Of a DNA stretch of 64,000 nucleotides, positions 18,728 through 28,062 are shown piece after piece. Position 1 is the first letter of the stretch. Every line of letters begins with the position of its first letter. The stretch comes from CBDCGJ01 sp965238305. GTDB lineage: Bacteria; Pseudomonadota; Alphaproteobacteria; GCA-2731375. Both the position numbers and the translations under genes were made by a program. Below the pieces are notes generated by a model, which ran no database searches, was not told where the DNA came from, and saw only the letters and a list, made by a program, of their open reading frames with translations. The stretch covers positions 3,782,001 through 3,846,000 of the forward strand of contig CBDEHK010000001.1 of the NCBI GenBank assembly GCA_965238305.1, given 5' to 3'.

Positions 18728-19895
18728 GTGAACGATGAAATCGTCACCGCCAAGATCAGCAACAAAATATCTGAAGTGGACGCAGCAGCCTGGGATGCCT
18801 GTGCCGGCAATGACAATCCCTTTGTCAGCCATGCCTGGCTAAACGCTTGCGAGCTATCGGGCAGCTGTGCACCAGGCAACGGTTGGGGGCCCAGTCATTT
18901 GATGATTGAGGATGAAAGCGGCATCTTGACCGCCTGCGCGCCGCTTTACTTAAAAAGCCACAGCCGGGGAGAATATATCTTCGACTATGGTTGGGCCGAT
19001 GCGCTGGAGCGGGCCGGCGGCAGTTATTATCCCAAACTGTTGGTTGCCAGTCCGTTCACGCCCGCCACTGGACCGCGTTTGCTGACCCGGCCTGGGCCCG
19101 ACGAAGCTGACGCCCGGCAATCCCTAATCGCCGGCTTGGTCTCTACAGTCCAACATTATGGCGTCTCCGGCCTGCATGTGAATTTCTGTGAGGAAGACGA
19201 ATGGGCCGACCTCGCTGCCGCCGGCTTCTTGCAACGCAACGACCAACAGTTTCATTGGCTGAACGATGGTTATGCAAACTTTGACGATTTCCTCGAACAG
19301 CTCTCCTCCCGCAAGCGCAAGACAATCCGCAAGGAACGCCGAGAAGCGTTGGCTGGTGAGATCGAGATCGAGATCCTCTCCGGCGCACAAATTACCGAAG
19401 ATCACTGGGATGCCTTCTACCAGTTCTACGTCGATACCGGCTCCCGCAAATGGCGCCCCCTATTTTAATCGGCTGTTCTTCTCTTTGATTGGGGACAGCA
19501 TGGCGGATAAGATTGTGCTCTTCATGTGCAAGCGTCGGGGACATTATATCGCCGGCGCCATCAACTTCACTTCCAGTGACACGCTTTATGGCCGCTATTG
19601 GGGTTGTGTCGAGGATCATCGCTTCCTGCATTTCGAGACCTGTTATTATCAGGCTATTGACTATGCCATCCGGCATGGCCTGGCACGAGTTGAGGCCGGT
19701 GCACAAGGCCCCCACAAAATCGCCCGAGGCTACATGCCGGTCCCGATCCGCTCGGCCCACTGGATCGAACATGCCGGCTTCCGCCGCGCCGTCGCCGATT
19801 ACCTGGAACACGAGCGCCGAGAAGTCCGCGAAGGCATCGACTATTTGGCCGATCTCAGCCCTTTCCGCAAAGGTGAGAAGCAACAGCTCGAATGA
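18728..19895 (+). pseudogene. Peptidogalycan-biosynthesis-like GNAT protein (COG3146), frameshifted
   Basis: A GNAT-fold protein of the COG3146/DUF482 family, about 389 aa if repaired. The first frame (18728-19453) carries NPFVSHAWLNACELSG, FDYGWADALERAGG and RKRKTIRKERRE. The second frame continues from PYFNRLFFSLIGDSMADK through HRFLHFETCYYQAIDYAI and EAGAQGPHKIARGY to the stop. The junction is at 19452-19453, where a G run appears two bases short (the expected peptide is KWGAPYFNR, but it reads KWRPLF and stops). Function of the family is not established despite its name. It is last in the ALDH-RidA cluster. Confidence 0.83.
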
Positions 19896-20110
19896 GTTAT
19901 GAGACAGCGGGCAAGGGTTAGTTTGATGGGCACAACTTGGCCGACAGATTCCTAATTTAGCATATCAAAGCAATTTCGCCGGTGTGATCCAGGTTCGGTG
20001 TTCGACAGTCATCCCCGTATGCTGTCGATCTCCGGGATGAGGAAATTTATTGTACCTTGCCGATGGGACGTATACCGGTATTAGATGGAGTCTGATCGGA
20101 AGGGCACAAC

Positions 20111-21118
20111 ATGGCGACGACGCTTGAATTTGGCATTCAGAGCAACGGTATCAAACATACCCACGAAGACCCGATGCCGGATATCGACACCCGTTTTGCC
20201 ATGGTACGCGAAGCCGGAATGTTCGACTATGTTGATTAAATGCCGGACCCGCACGAGATTGATGATTTTCTGGCGGCAAGTGCAAAATACGATTTACCAG
20301 TGCATGCCGGTGGTTGGTTTTATGCGGTCGGACGGGACGAGGAGCTGTTCGCGCACAATCTGGAAGTGGGCCGCCGGCTCCGCTCCCGCGTGCATAATGT
20401 GCAAATATTAAACCACCGCAGCGACGGCCAACTAGCTAGTAATGAAGAAGTCGTCAATTTTTATGAACGCGGTTTAGAACTGGGCACGAAAACCCGCGTT
20501 ACACCCTGTTTGGAAGTACATGTGAATATGTGGTCGGAGGATTTCCGCCGCGTCGCTGAGGTTGGCGAGCTGGCGATCGAACGCGGCCTGCCGTTTCACA
20601 TGACGCTTGATCATTCCCACGTCATCTTCAAGATTGATCATCCCGAAGAACAAGATATCAGTGGCATACGTGAAGACGTGGCGGCGGGCCAGCTGATTCT
20701 CGACCCTTTCACTGACGGTCATGTCTGCGGCCAATGGATCCAGGCCAATTGGATCACCCATTGCCATGCTCGTGCTGCTATTCCTAACAATCCACGCAAT
20801 TTCATGGCGGTCGATGAAAATGGCGTCGCCGGGCGCGGTATCCAATATCCTTTTGTCAAACCGAAGCCCGGTGAATACCATGCTGACTGGGACGAAAGCG
20901 AACTGGAACCATGGAAAGAAGTGATGCGGCAACTGTTCCGCCATCACGCCGGCCGCGCCGACAGTCCTTTGCGCCAGGTTAGCACGGAATTTATCCCCAA
21001 TCTGGATTATGGCGAAGGTTGTAAATATTCTTTGTTTGAACAAGCTATTGCCTGCGTTGAATGGATGCGGCAGGAATGGGCGGCAATATCGACGGTGGAA
21101 CTGGAGCGGACATCATGA
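20111..21118 (+). pseudogene. TIM-barrel sugar isomerase/epimerase-like protein with internal TAA
   Basis: A xylose-isomerase-like TIM-barrel protein, about 335 aa. Translation from the ATG at 20111 (MATTLEFGIQSNGIKH) reads FDYVD and then meets TAA at 20237-20239; the same frame resumes as MPDPHEIDDFL and runs to 21118. A Lys codon AAA changed to TAA would explain it. The remainder looks conserved (TRVTPCLEVHVNMW, FHMTLDHSHVIF, NPRNFMAVDENG), with His/Glu/Asp residues suited to a metal site. Restart at the ATG right after the stop would make a 292-aa protein lacking the first strand and helix and has no ribosome-binding site. Substrate unknown. The stop codon overlaps the next gene's start (ATGA). 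Confidence 0.75.
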
Positions 21119-21513
21119 CCAGCAAACGAGGCCATTGCCTCTGCGGTGCGGTGACTTACCAATATGAAGGGGCTGAGAACTGGCGCGGCCATTGTCATTG
21201 CGAAAGCTGCCGGCGCAACTGCTCGGCGCCCTTCACAACTTATTTCGGCGTTTCCTGGGAAAATTTTAGCTGGACCGGCGCAACCCCAAAAGTGTTCAAT
21301 TCCTCACCTGGAATACGCCGGCATTTCTGTGATAACTGCGGCACCCCGATGGCCTATGAAGCCGAACGCTTCGGCCACGAAATCCACCTCTACGCCGCCA
21401 GCCTAGAAAATTCCGCCGACTTCGCGCCGTCCTTCCACGTCTTCGACGGCGAGCGTTTGCCGTGGATCGAGTTGGTGGATCACTTGCCGAGGCACGCGAA
21501 GACGAGCGGATAG
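21115..21513 (+). CDS. GFA family zinc-binding protein (CENP-V/GFA domain)
   Basis: Protein of 132 aa with the GFA domain: CLCGAVTYQYEG, then HCHCESCRRNCSAPFTTYFGV, then FCDNCGTPMAYEAERF. The cysteines form the two zinc sites of the glutathione-dependent formaldehyde-activating family; most members have no proven formaldehyde role. The start ATG at 21115 overlaps the stop of the TIM-barrel gene by 4 bp, so the two are translationally coupled. Family call is firm. Confidence 0.88.
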   Translation: MTSKRGHCLCGAVTYQYEGAENWRGHCHCESCRRNCSAPFTTYFGVSWENFSWTGATPKVFNSSPGIRRHFCDNCGTPMAYEAERFGHEIHLYAASLENSADFAPSFHVFDGERLPWIELVDHLPRHAKTSG

Positions 21514-21535
21514 AGCATTTTCTTACAACGCCATC

Positions 21536-21576
21536 ATTCCTGCTTTCTATCCTGTCATTGTTGCGTAGGCAGGAAT
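21536..21576. repeat. Imperfect inverted repeat, intergenic ATTCC...GGAAT element
   Basis: ATTCCTGC at 21536-21543 pairs with GCAGGAAT at 21569-21576. The element lies between GFA and dnaE2 and resembles the short TCATTCC/GGAATGAC palindromic elements seen at 22505-22646 and 53631-53670. It could also act as a weak bidirectional terminator, since the flanking genes converge. Confidence 0.5.
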
Positions 21577-21630
21577 CTGTTTCAGAAATAGACTCGGCCG
21601 TGTGACGATGTGGTGGACTAAGGTTGAGCA

Positions 21631-24600
21631 TCAATGGAAATCCCGGCTTTTTGGTTTGATGCGGTTCACAGATGGAGTGCCGTGAATGAGAGCTACGTTA
21701 CGGGGGTGGCGGTTGGACCGCGCTGCGGAGTGGTTGGGAGTAGCGCCCAATAAAGCGGTGGCATCTGCCGGGTGGTCGAGAGCGGCAAGCTGGTCGAGGT
21801 CGCTGGAGAGGTCAATCACCTCCTTCGCGATGACATGGATGACGATGCCTTCGCGCTGCAATTCGCCCTTTACTAACATCAGGCGGGCGCTGACGACGCT
21901 ACGGCGATAGGTCTCGAAAGTATCCGGCCAAACGACGACATTGGCGACCCCGGTTTCATCTTCCAGGGTGGCAAAGATGACGCCCTTGGCGGTACCGGGA
22001 CGTTGCCGGGCCAGCACTAGACCGGCAACGGTAACCCGGGCGCGATCCGGTAAAATCTTCAATTCCTCATTCAAGACCGCGCCCATGCGGCCGAGGCGGC
22101 GACGTAACAGCGTGAGCGGATGTTCCTTCAGCGACAGGCGCAGGCTGACATAATCTTCCACCACATGCTCCCCTAAACGCAGCGCCGGCAGTTTGGCAAC
22201 AGGTTCGTTTTGAAAATTCGCCGCCCCCTCCACGCCAGCTGCCGCAAAAAGCGGTAATGGCGCTTCCTTTAGTCCCTTCAAGGCCCAGAGTGCTTGCCGG
22301 CGGTCAAGACCAACGGAGCGCCAGGCGTCCGCATTGGCCAAACGTTCCAAGCTTTTGCCTTCAAGGCCGGCGCGCTGCCAGAGCGCTTGCAGGGTTTCGT
22401 AGCCGCCCTGCCGCGCGCTCAACAACTTCTCCGCTTCGGCTTCCTTGAAGCCTTTGATCTGTCGGAAACCAAGACGGAGCGCGATTTCACCCGGCCCCAC
22501 CTTCGCGTCATTCCTACGTAGGCGGGAATCCATCGTCGGATTGGTCGACGTCGAAGGATTGCCCCCGGTCGCACCATGACCCCCTGCCTGCACAGGGGTG
22601 ACGTGAGAAGCGGCAGGGGTGACGGGAGAAGTTGTGGGAATGACGGTCGGGGGGATGGGCCGCGAAAGTTGAGAGGATACATTTTCCAAGCCACTATCCC
22701 AAGCTGATGCATTGACATCCGGCGGCAACACAGTGACGCCATGTTCGCGGGCGTCGCGGACGATTTGCGCCGGGGCGTAGAAGCCCATGGGCTGACTGTT
22801 CAACAGGCCACAGGCGAAAGCGGCGGGATAAAACCGCTTCAACCAGGCTGAGACATAGACCAGCAGGGCGAAACTGGCGGCGTGGCTTTCCGGGAAACCA
22901 TATTCACCAAAACCTTCGATCTGGCGAAAACAGCGTTCGGCGAAATCTTCCTCGTAACCGCGTTCGGTCATGCCGTCGATCATCTTCTGATGGAAGTTCT
23001 GGATTGTGCCGGTGCGGCGGAAGGTGGCCATGGCGCGACGCAGCTTGTCGGCTTCTGACGGCGTGAAGCCGGCGGCTACAATGGCGATCTGCATCGCCTG
23101 CTCCTGAAAAAGTGGCACGCCTAAAGTCTTACCCAAGACCCGCTCCAGCGCTTCTGAGGGGAACTCCACCGGCTCTTCCCCGGCCCGGCGGCGCAGATAG
23201 GGATGCACCATGTCGCCCTGGATCGGACCGGGGCGGACAATCGCCACCTCGATCACCAGATCGTAAAAATCGCGCGGCCTGAGGCGTGGCAGCATGGTCA
23301 TCTGGGCTCGGCTTTCAACCTGGAAGACGCCGACGCTATCGCCCAGGCAGAGCATGTCATAGACCGCCTCCTCTTCCGCCGGCACGGTTGCGAGCGTGAA
23401 GCGTTTACCGTGATGGGCCTCGATCAGGTCGAAACATTTGCGGATGCAGGTCAGCATGCCGAGACCCAGCACATCGATCTTTAGAATTCCCAGCGCATCG
23501 AGATCGTCCTTGTCCCACTCAATGAAAGTGCGATCCTCCATCGCCGCATTTTCGATCGGCACCAGCTCGCTTAACGGTCCATCGGTGATGATAAAACCGC
23601 CGACATGTTGCGAGAGATGACGGGGAAAACCCCGTATCTGATTGGCCAGTTCAATCGCCATCATCAAGTTCTTATCGCTGCGGTCGAGACCGATCTCCTC
23701 CAGCTTATCCTCGCCGGCGTCATCGTTGCGCCAACCCCAGACATTGCTGGCCAGCAAACCCACCATATCGAGCGATAGACCAAGCGCCTTGCCGACTTCA
23801 CGAATAGCGCTTTTGGAACGATAGCGGATCACTGTGGCAGCGATACCGGCGCGATGGCGACCATATTTGGCGTAGATATACTGGATCACCTCTTCCCGGC
23901 GTTCATGTTCAAAGTCAACGTCGATATCCGGCGGCTCATTGCGCTCGGCACTGATGAAACGTTCGAACAAAAGATCCAGGCGACTGGGGTCAACGGCAGT
24001 AATTCCCAAGCAATAACAGACCGCCGAATTGGCCGCCGAACCGCGCCCCTGACACAGAATCCCTTCTGACCGGGCAAAACGAACGATGTCATAGACGGTC
24101 AGGAAATAAGGTGCGTAAGCCAATTCCCCGATCAGCTTCAATTCATGTTCCAGCTGCGTCGCCACCTTGGCCGGCACCTCATCGCCATAGCGCCGCGCAG
24201 CACCAACCCAGGTCAAGCGGATCAACGCCTCTTGCGGCAGATCGTCGCCGGCTACCGGATCGGTCGGATAATCATACCGCAGCTGCTCCAGATCGAAGTC
24301 GATGCATGCCGCAATCTTGCTGGTGCGCCGGATCGCGTCCGGATAATCGGCGAACAGGCGGTCCATCTCGGCTGCTGATTTCAGATGCCGTTCCGCATTG
24401 GCGGCGAGACGAAAGCCGGCGTCGTGAATGGTGCAATGTTCGCGGATGCAGGTCAGCACATCCTGCAGCGGCCGCCTAGCGGGGACATGATAATGCACAT
24501 CGTTGGTCGCCACCAAGTAGGCGCCCGATTGCTGCGCCAATGCCGCTAGCAGCTTGAGGCGACGGCGATCGTCGCCACGATAACGAAAGCTGGCGGCCAG

Positions 24601-25083
24601 ATAACAGCGCCCGCGCCAACGTCTGGCCAATGTTTTCAATTGTGCAGCGAAGGCACCATCGGGCTTCAACGCGTTTAATTCCAACGGCGGCACGGCAATA
24701 AAGATCTGCCCTTCGTCATAAGTGAAGACATCATCCAGGATCAGATGACAGGCTCCCTTCTCCGCTCGCCGCTTGCCCAAAGTCAGCAACGTCGAGAGCC
24801 GCCCATAAGCGGCCCGGTCGGTTGGGTAACAAAGCAAGGACAGCGCAGGATATTTCCTTTCGTCACTCCCGCGCCGCAGCTCCAGCCGTGCCCCGATCAG
24901 GGGTTTGACACCGGCCTCCTTTGCCGCCGCATGCAGACGGACGACACCGGCCAGACTGTTGATATCAGTAATGCCAATCGCCGGCATACCATAAGCTGCT
25001 GCCGTCAGCGCCAACTCCTCCCCATGGGAGCCACCGCGCAGAAAACTGAAATTACTGGTGACCTGCAATTCCACATAGCTCAT
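21631..25083 (-). CDS. dnaE2: Error-prone DNA polymerase DnaE2
   Basis: C-family translesion polymerase of 1150 aa that acts with ImuA and ImuB in SOS mutagenesis. The N-terminal PHP domain begins YVELQVTSNFSFLRGGSHGEEL. Catalytic aspartates are in the PPDIDVDFEHERREE motif near residue 400. The helix-hairpin-helix and OB domains are in the C-terminal third (IKGFKEAEAEKLL, then VTVAGLVLARQRPGTAKGV). It is about 45 residues longer than expected because of an in-frame insertion derived from a palindromic repeat (see 22505-22646). A LexA box lies 36 bp upstream of the ATG. The partner imuA-imuB operon is 30 kb away instead of adjacent. Confidence 0.95.
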   Translation of the reverse strand: MSYVELQVTSNFSFLRGGSHGEELALTAAAYGMPAIGITDINSLAGVVRLHAAAKEAGVKPLIGARLELRRGSDERKYPALSLLCYPTDRAAYGRLSTLLTLGKRRAEKGACHLILDDVFTYDEGQIFIAVPPLELNALKPDGAFAAQLKTLARRWRGRCYLAASFRYRGDDRRRLKLLAALAQQSGAYLVATNDVHYHVPARRPLQDVLTCIREHCTIHDAGFRLAANAERHLKSAAEMDRLFADYPDAIRRTSKIAACIDFDLEQLRYDYPTDPVAGDDLPQEALIRLTWVGAARRYGDEVPAKVATQLEHELKLIGELAYAPYFLTVYDIVRFARSEGILCQGRGSAANSAVCYCLGITAVDPSRLDLLFERFISAERNEPPDIDVDFEHERREEVIQYIYAKYGRHRAGIAATVIRYRSKSAIREVGKALGLSLDMVGLLASNVWGWRNDDAGEDKLEEIGLDRSDKNLMMAIELANQIRGFPRHLSQHVGGFIITDGPLSELVPIENAAMEDRTFIEWDKDDLDALGILKIDVLGLGMLTCIRKCFDLIEAHHGKRFTLATVPAEEEAVYDMLCLGDSVGVFQVESRAQMTMLPRLRPRDFYDLVIEVAIVRPGPIQGDMVHPYLRRRAGEEPVEFPSEALERVLGKTLGVPLFQEQAMQIAIVAAGFTPSEADKLRRAMATFRRTGTIQNFHQKMIDGMTERGYEEDFAERCFRQIEGFGEYGFPESHAASFALLVYVSAWLKRFYPAAFACGLLNSQPMGFYAPAQIVRDAREHGVTVLPPDVNASAWDSGLENVSSQLSRPIPPTVIPTTSPVTPAASHVTPVQAGGHGATGGNPSTSTNPTMDSRLRRNDAKVGPGEIALRLGFRQIKGFKEAEAEKLLSARQGGYETLQALWQRAGLEGKSLERLANADAWRSVGLDRRQALWALKGLKEAPLPLFAAAGVEGAANFQNEPVAKLPALRLGEHVVEDYVSLRLSLKEHPLTLLRRRLGRMGAVLNEELKILPDRARVTVAGLVLARQRPGTAKGVIFATLEDETGVANVVVWPDTFETYRRSVVSARLMLVKGELQREGIVIHVIAKEVIDLSSDLDQLAALDHPADATALLGATPNHSAARSNRHPRNVALIHGTPSVNRIKPKSRDFH
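22505..22646. repeat. Repeat-derived in-frame insertion inside dnaE2
   Basis: The plus strand reads GCGTCATTCCTACGTAGG at the left end, then CGGGAATCC, and ends GGGAATGACGG at 22636-22646, the ends of a TCATTCC...GGAATGAC palindromic element. In the DnaE2 frame it gives the low-complexity peptide segments PPTVIPTTSPVTPA, GGHGATGGNPSTS and MDSRLRRNDAK. Translated short repeats of proteobacteria typically look like this. It sits between PPDVNASAWDSGLE and ALRLGFRQIKGF, a linker-like point in the polymerase, so folding may be tolerated. Confidence 0.7.
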
Positions 25084-25118
25084 TCAATATCATCCATGAA
25101 ACGATCATGAGATTATAT

Positions 25119-25133
25119 GTTCATGATTTGTTC
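25119..25133 (-). promoter_or_regulatory. LexA (SOS) box upstream of dnaE2
   Basis: The plus strand reads GTTCATGATTTGTTC, an exact GTTC-N7-GTTC, the alphaproteobacterial LexA operator. Its end is 36 bp from the dnaE2 ATG, where a promoter would lie. The spacing to the divergent desaturase is 117 bp, so it more probably serves dnaE2. Confidence 0.85.
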
Positions 25134-25249
25134 TTTTGGTCAAGCTAATCGCCGAGAAAACATGATTGAACGCGTATGAGGAACTTCGTATATAACTAGT
25201 ACGTGAAGGCTACCAGATAAACAATCATGCCAGTTCTTTTGGATGGGAA

Positions 25250-26206
25250 ATGATGTTGCGGGGAAGGTTGTCGAAATTCGCGGTGCCTGACGCTGTCCAG
25301 GGGGGAAAGCATATCACTCTTGCGCTCGCTGGATACGTGATCGCTGTCGCATCGCTGTTGAGCCTGGAAGGCTTGTTGATCCTGCCGATCTATCTGTTAG
25401 CGGCGTTGTTGTTTGTCAAAACTCTAATCCTGCAGCATGACGCCGGACATGGATCGTTGTTCAAATCGCGCCGCGCCAATATTACCGCTGGGCGCCTTTG
25501 TTCGCTGTTCACGTTGGTCCCGTTCGAAAGCTGGCGTCGTGAGCATAATGCCCATCACGGCCATTTCGCCAAGATCGATCAGCGCACCAACGGAGACATC
25601 CTGCTTCTCACGACCGACGAATATGAAGCCCTTGGACGAAGAGACAAACTGCTATACCGGGTCCAACGCCATCCCTTCTATTTGATTGCCATCGCACCGT
25701 TTCTCTATTTCCTAATCCGTTGCCGGATATCAATGAACAATGACAAAGGCTCGAAGCGCAGCGTGTTGCAGCACAATATCTGCTTAGGTCTTTTTTACGG
25801 CGGATTGCTGTGTCATTTTGGTGGCCCCAAGACAATCATCGTTTTTTTACCGATCTGGTATATCGCCGGCGTGATCGGCGTCGCAATTTTCCTGGTGCAA
25901 CATCAGTCACCGGCCGTCCGCTGGTACGCCAGCAAAGACTGGGGATTTGAAGAAGCCTGCCAGTTCGGTTGTTCCAGTTTTCAAGCACCGGCGCCGCTCC
26001 AATGGGTCTTTGGTAATGTCGGCTATCATCATCTTCATCACATGAACCCGAAGATCCCATCCTATCGGTTGGCCGATTGTTACGATGCCATGAGCGAATA
26101 TCTGCTGGCCAGAAACCTGTCCCTCACCGATCTTGTGCAGGCATTTCAAGGCGCCCTCTGGTCCCCGGGGCAAAATCGCATCATCCGCTTTAAGGATCTG
26201 GCATAA
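25250..26206 (+). CDS. Fatty acid desaturase family protein
   Basis: Membrane-bound di-iron desaturase of 318 aa. The three histidine boxes are present: HDAGHGSLF near residue 63, REHNAHHGHF near residue 98 and VGYHHLHHMNPKIPSYR near residue 262. Hydrophobic segments sit between boxes as expected (ITLALAGYVIAVASLLSL at the N-terminus). The start is ATG 25250 just after GGGAA. Members introduce double bonds into acyl lipids or hydroxylate related lipids; the exact substrate is unclear. It is divergent from dnaE2 and converges on the thiolase gene. Confidence 0.87.
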   Translation: MMLRGRLSKFAVPDAVQGGKHITLALAGYVIAVASLLSLEGLLILPIYLLAALLFVKTLILQHDAGHGSLFKSRRANITAGRLCSLFTLVPFESWRREHNAHHGHFAKIDQRTNGDILLLTTDEYEALGRRDKLLYRVQRHPFYLIAIAPFLYFLIRCRISMNNDKGSKRSVLQHNICLGLFYGGLLCHFGGPKTIIVFLPIWYIAGVIGVAIFLVQHQSPAVRWYASKDWGFEEACQFGCSSFQAPAPLQWVFGNVGYHHLHHMNPKIPSYRLADCYDAMSEYLLARNLSLTDLVQAFQGALWSPGQNRIIRFKDLA

Positions 26207-26267
26207 ATACTACCGGAGCACCATCAAAGGCTTCAATGTCAGCGAAATCGATAGATCGAACCTACAT

Positions 26268-27416
26268 TCACACCTTTTCCAATATGTGGATAGCGCAGGC
26301 GGTACCCATGCCGGGGCCGCCACCGACGACGTGGGTGAGGCCAAGACGAGCACCGTCGACTTGACGGTCACCGGCTTCACCACGCAGATGCGTGCTGACT
26401 TCATAGATATTGGCGATCCCGGTCGCACCCAATGGATGGCCCTTCGAGAGCAAGCCGCCAGAAACATTGACCGGCACTTTGCCGCCCAGGGCCGTGGCGC
26501 CGGCATCGATAAACGGGCCCGCCTCCCCTTCACCACAAAGGCCGAGATTCTCGTAGTGCACCAGCTCCGCTGTGGCGAAACAATCGTGCAATTCGACCAG
26601 ATCGATATCATCCGGGCCAACCCCGGCGCGCTCGTAAGCATTCTGGACCGCCAATCGCGTGGCGGCGGAGAAATCCGGCATCGCCAATTGCCGCGCTGCG
26701 AACGGATTGCTGCTCATTTCCGAAGCCCGTACGCGGACCGCCCGGTCCATCAGGCCCAGCCGCTTTGCGGTCGCTTCCGAAGTTAGAACCGCCGCCGCCG
26801 AACCATCGACATTGACCGAACACATCAGTTTGGTATTCGGATAGGAGATCATTTCCGCATTCATCACTTCATCTAACGGGGTTTCGATGCGATACATCGA
26901 TTTCGGGTTCATGGTCGAGTGATGATGGTTTTTGACCGAAACCTTGGCAAACTGTTCAAAACTAGTACCATATTTCCGAGTATGCTCAACGCCGATCTGG
27001 GCGAACATGGTCGGCATGGTGCCAGAACCTAAGACCCCTTCAGTGGAAAAGCCTTTGTTGCCGCTGCCTAGCAGGCCTTTCCCCATCTGTTCGACGCCAA
27101 CCGCCAAGACCATGTCATAGACACCGGCTTTGATCGACATCCAGGCATCGCGGAAGGCGGTGGCACCGGTGGCACAAGCATTGGCGACATTGACCACCGG
27201 AATACCGGTCTGGCCTATCTCTTCCAACATCCGCTGTCCGACCATGCCCCCGGCCTGACCCAGATTGCCGCAATAAAGTGCCTGCATCTGATCGATCGTC
27301 AAGCCAGCATCTTCGAGGGCTAGCAACGCCGCGTCCGCCGCCAGGCCGGGCACCGTCCGATCCGGATAGCGGCCAAATTTGATCATATCGATCCCGACGA
27401 CATAGACATCACTCAT
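26268..27416 (-). CDS. Thiolase-superfamily protein (lipid-transfer/acetyl-CoA acetyltransferase type)
   Basis: Protein of 382 aa of the SCP-x/Ltp-type thiolase branch. The first catalytic cysteine is in VANACATGATAF near residue 85. The conserved His is in GGLLSKGHPLGATGIA, and the C-terminal motif is HVVGGGPGMGTACAIHIL with the second Cys. The branch is known for retro-aldol or thiolytic cleavage in sterol side-chain and acyl-CoA degradation, working with a DUF35 partner. Such a partner (27467-27892) is 50 bp upstream in the same transcript. Activity as condensing or cleaving enzyme cannot be told from sequence. Confidence 0.87.
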   Translation of the reverse strand: MSDVYVVGIDMIKFGRYPDRTVPGLAADAALLALEDAGLTIDQMQALYCGNLGQAGGMVGQRMLEEIGQTGIPVVNVANACATGATAFRDAWMSIKAGVYDMVLAVGVEQMGKGLLGSGNKGFSTEGVLGSGTMPTMFAQIGVEHTRKYGTSFEQFAKVSVKNHHHSTMNPKSMYRIETPLDEVMNAEMISYPNTKLMCSVNVDGSAAAVLTSEATAKRLGLMDRAVRVRASEMSSNPFAARQLAMPDFSAATRLAVQNAYERAGVGPDDIDLVELHDCFATAELVHYENLGLCGEGEAGPFIDAGATALGGKVPVNVSGGLLSKGHPLGATGIANIYEVSTHLRGEAGDRQVDGARLGLTHVVGGGPGMGTACAIHILEKV

Positions 27417-27466
27417 TTTATTTCTCCTGTCTCGATAAACACGTTAAGGCAGCGGCACTCAAATCT

Positions 27467-27892
27467 CTAATCCCCATCCGGGACAAAAAAATAGGCCAGG
27501 TATTTTTCGTTGCTGCCCGGCGGCACCACTTCGCGATAGTCAATTTTTACCGGCATATCGAAGCGCAGTTTGTCCGGGTCGGCGTCGACATCCTTTAAGA
27601 TACCTTTGATGTAGCTGCCGTCATCCAGATCGACAATAACGTCAACAAATGGGGTTTCGACACCGGGGAAACTTCGATGGACAATTGCATAAGTATAAAG
27701 CTTGCCGGTTTCCGCCAATTGCACCGGCGCCATCTGTCCACGCGCATAACAGCCCGCACAGACGTCGCGGGCACCCACATAGACGTGATTACATGCGGTG
27801 CAACGGCTTCCTTCAAGATATGGCTGTCCGGCTTCGTCGCGTTTCAAATGCGCGACGATCGACGGTGTGGTAGAGGATGCGACGTCGGCCAA
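27467..27892 (-). CDS. DUF35 Zn-ribbon/OB-fold protein (thiolase partner)
   Basis: Protein of 141 aa with the rubredoxin-like zinc ribbon of DUF35 (CTACNHVYVGARDVCAGC, near residues 30-50) and an OB-fold part (GKLYTYAIVHRSFPG, then VDVIVDLDDGSYIKGILK). DUF35 proteins pair with Ltp-like thiolases or with ChsH hydratases in acyl-CoA and steroid pathways. Immediately downstream in the same direction is the thiolase, so an enzyme complex is likely. Confidence 0.88.
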   Translation of the reverse strand: MADVASSTTPSIVAHLKRDEAGQPYLEGSRCTACNHVYVGARDVCAGCYARGQMAPVQLAETGKLYTYAIVHRSFPGVETPFVDVIVDLDDGSYIKGILKDVDADPDKLRFDMPVKIDYREVVPPGSNEKYLAYFFVPDGD

Positions 27893-28062
27893 TTTGGGAC
27901 TCCGTTCAAATAACTGATCATGTTGCTATTCTTTATAGAAACAATTTCCTATTAATGACAGAGACGGAATAACAAGCGCGTTTAGATTTCGAGATTTAAT
28001 TTTAGTATAAGAATTTCGGCGGATGCTTCGATGGCACCGAGACATGCTTACGGGGATAGCGA

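Noticed and set aside
22419..22742. Minus-strand 107-aa open frame inside dnaE2
   Set aside because: Out-of-frame shadow of the repeat insert.
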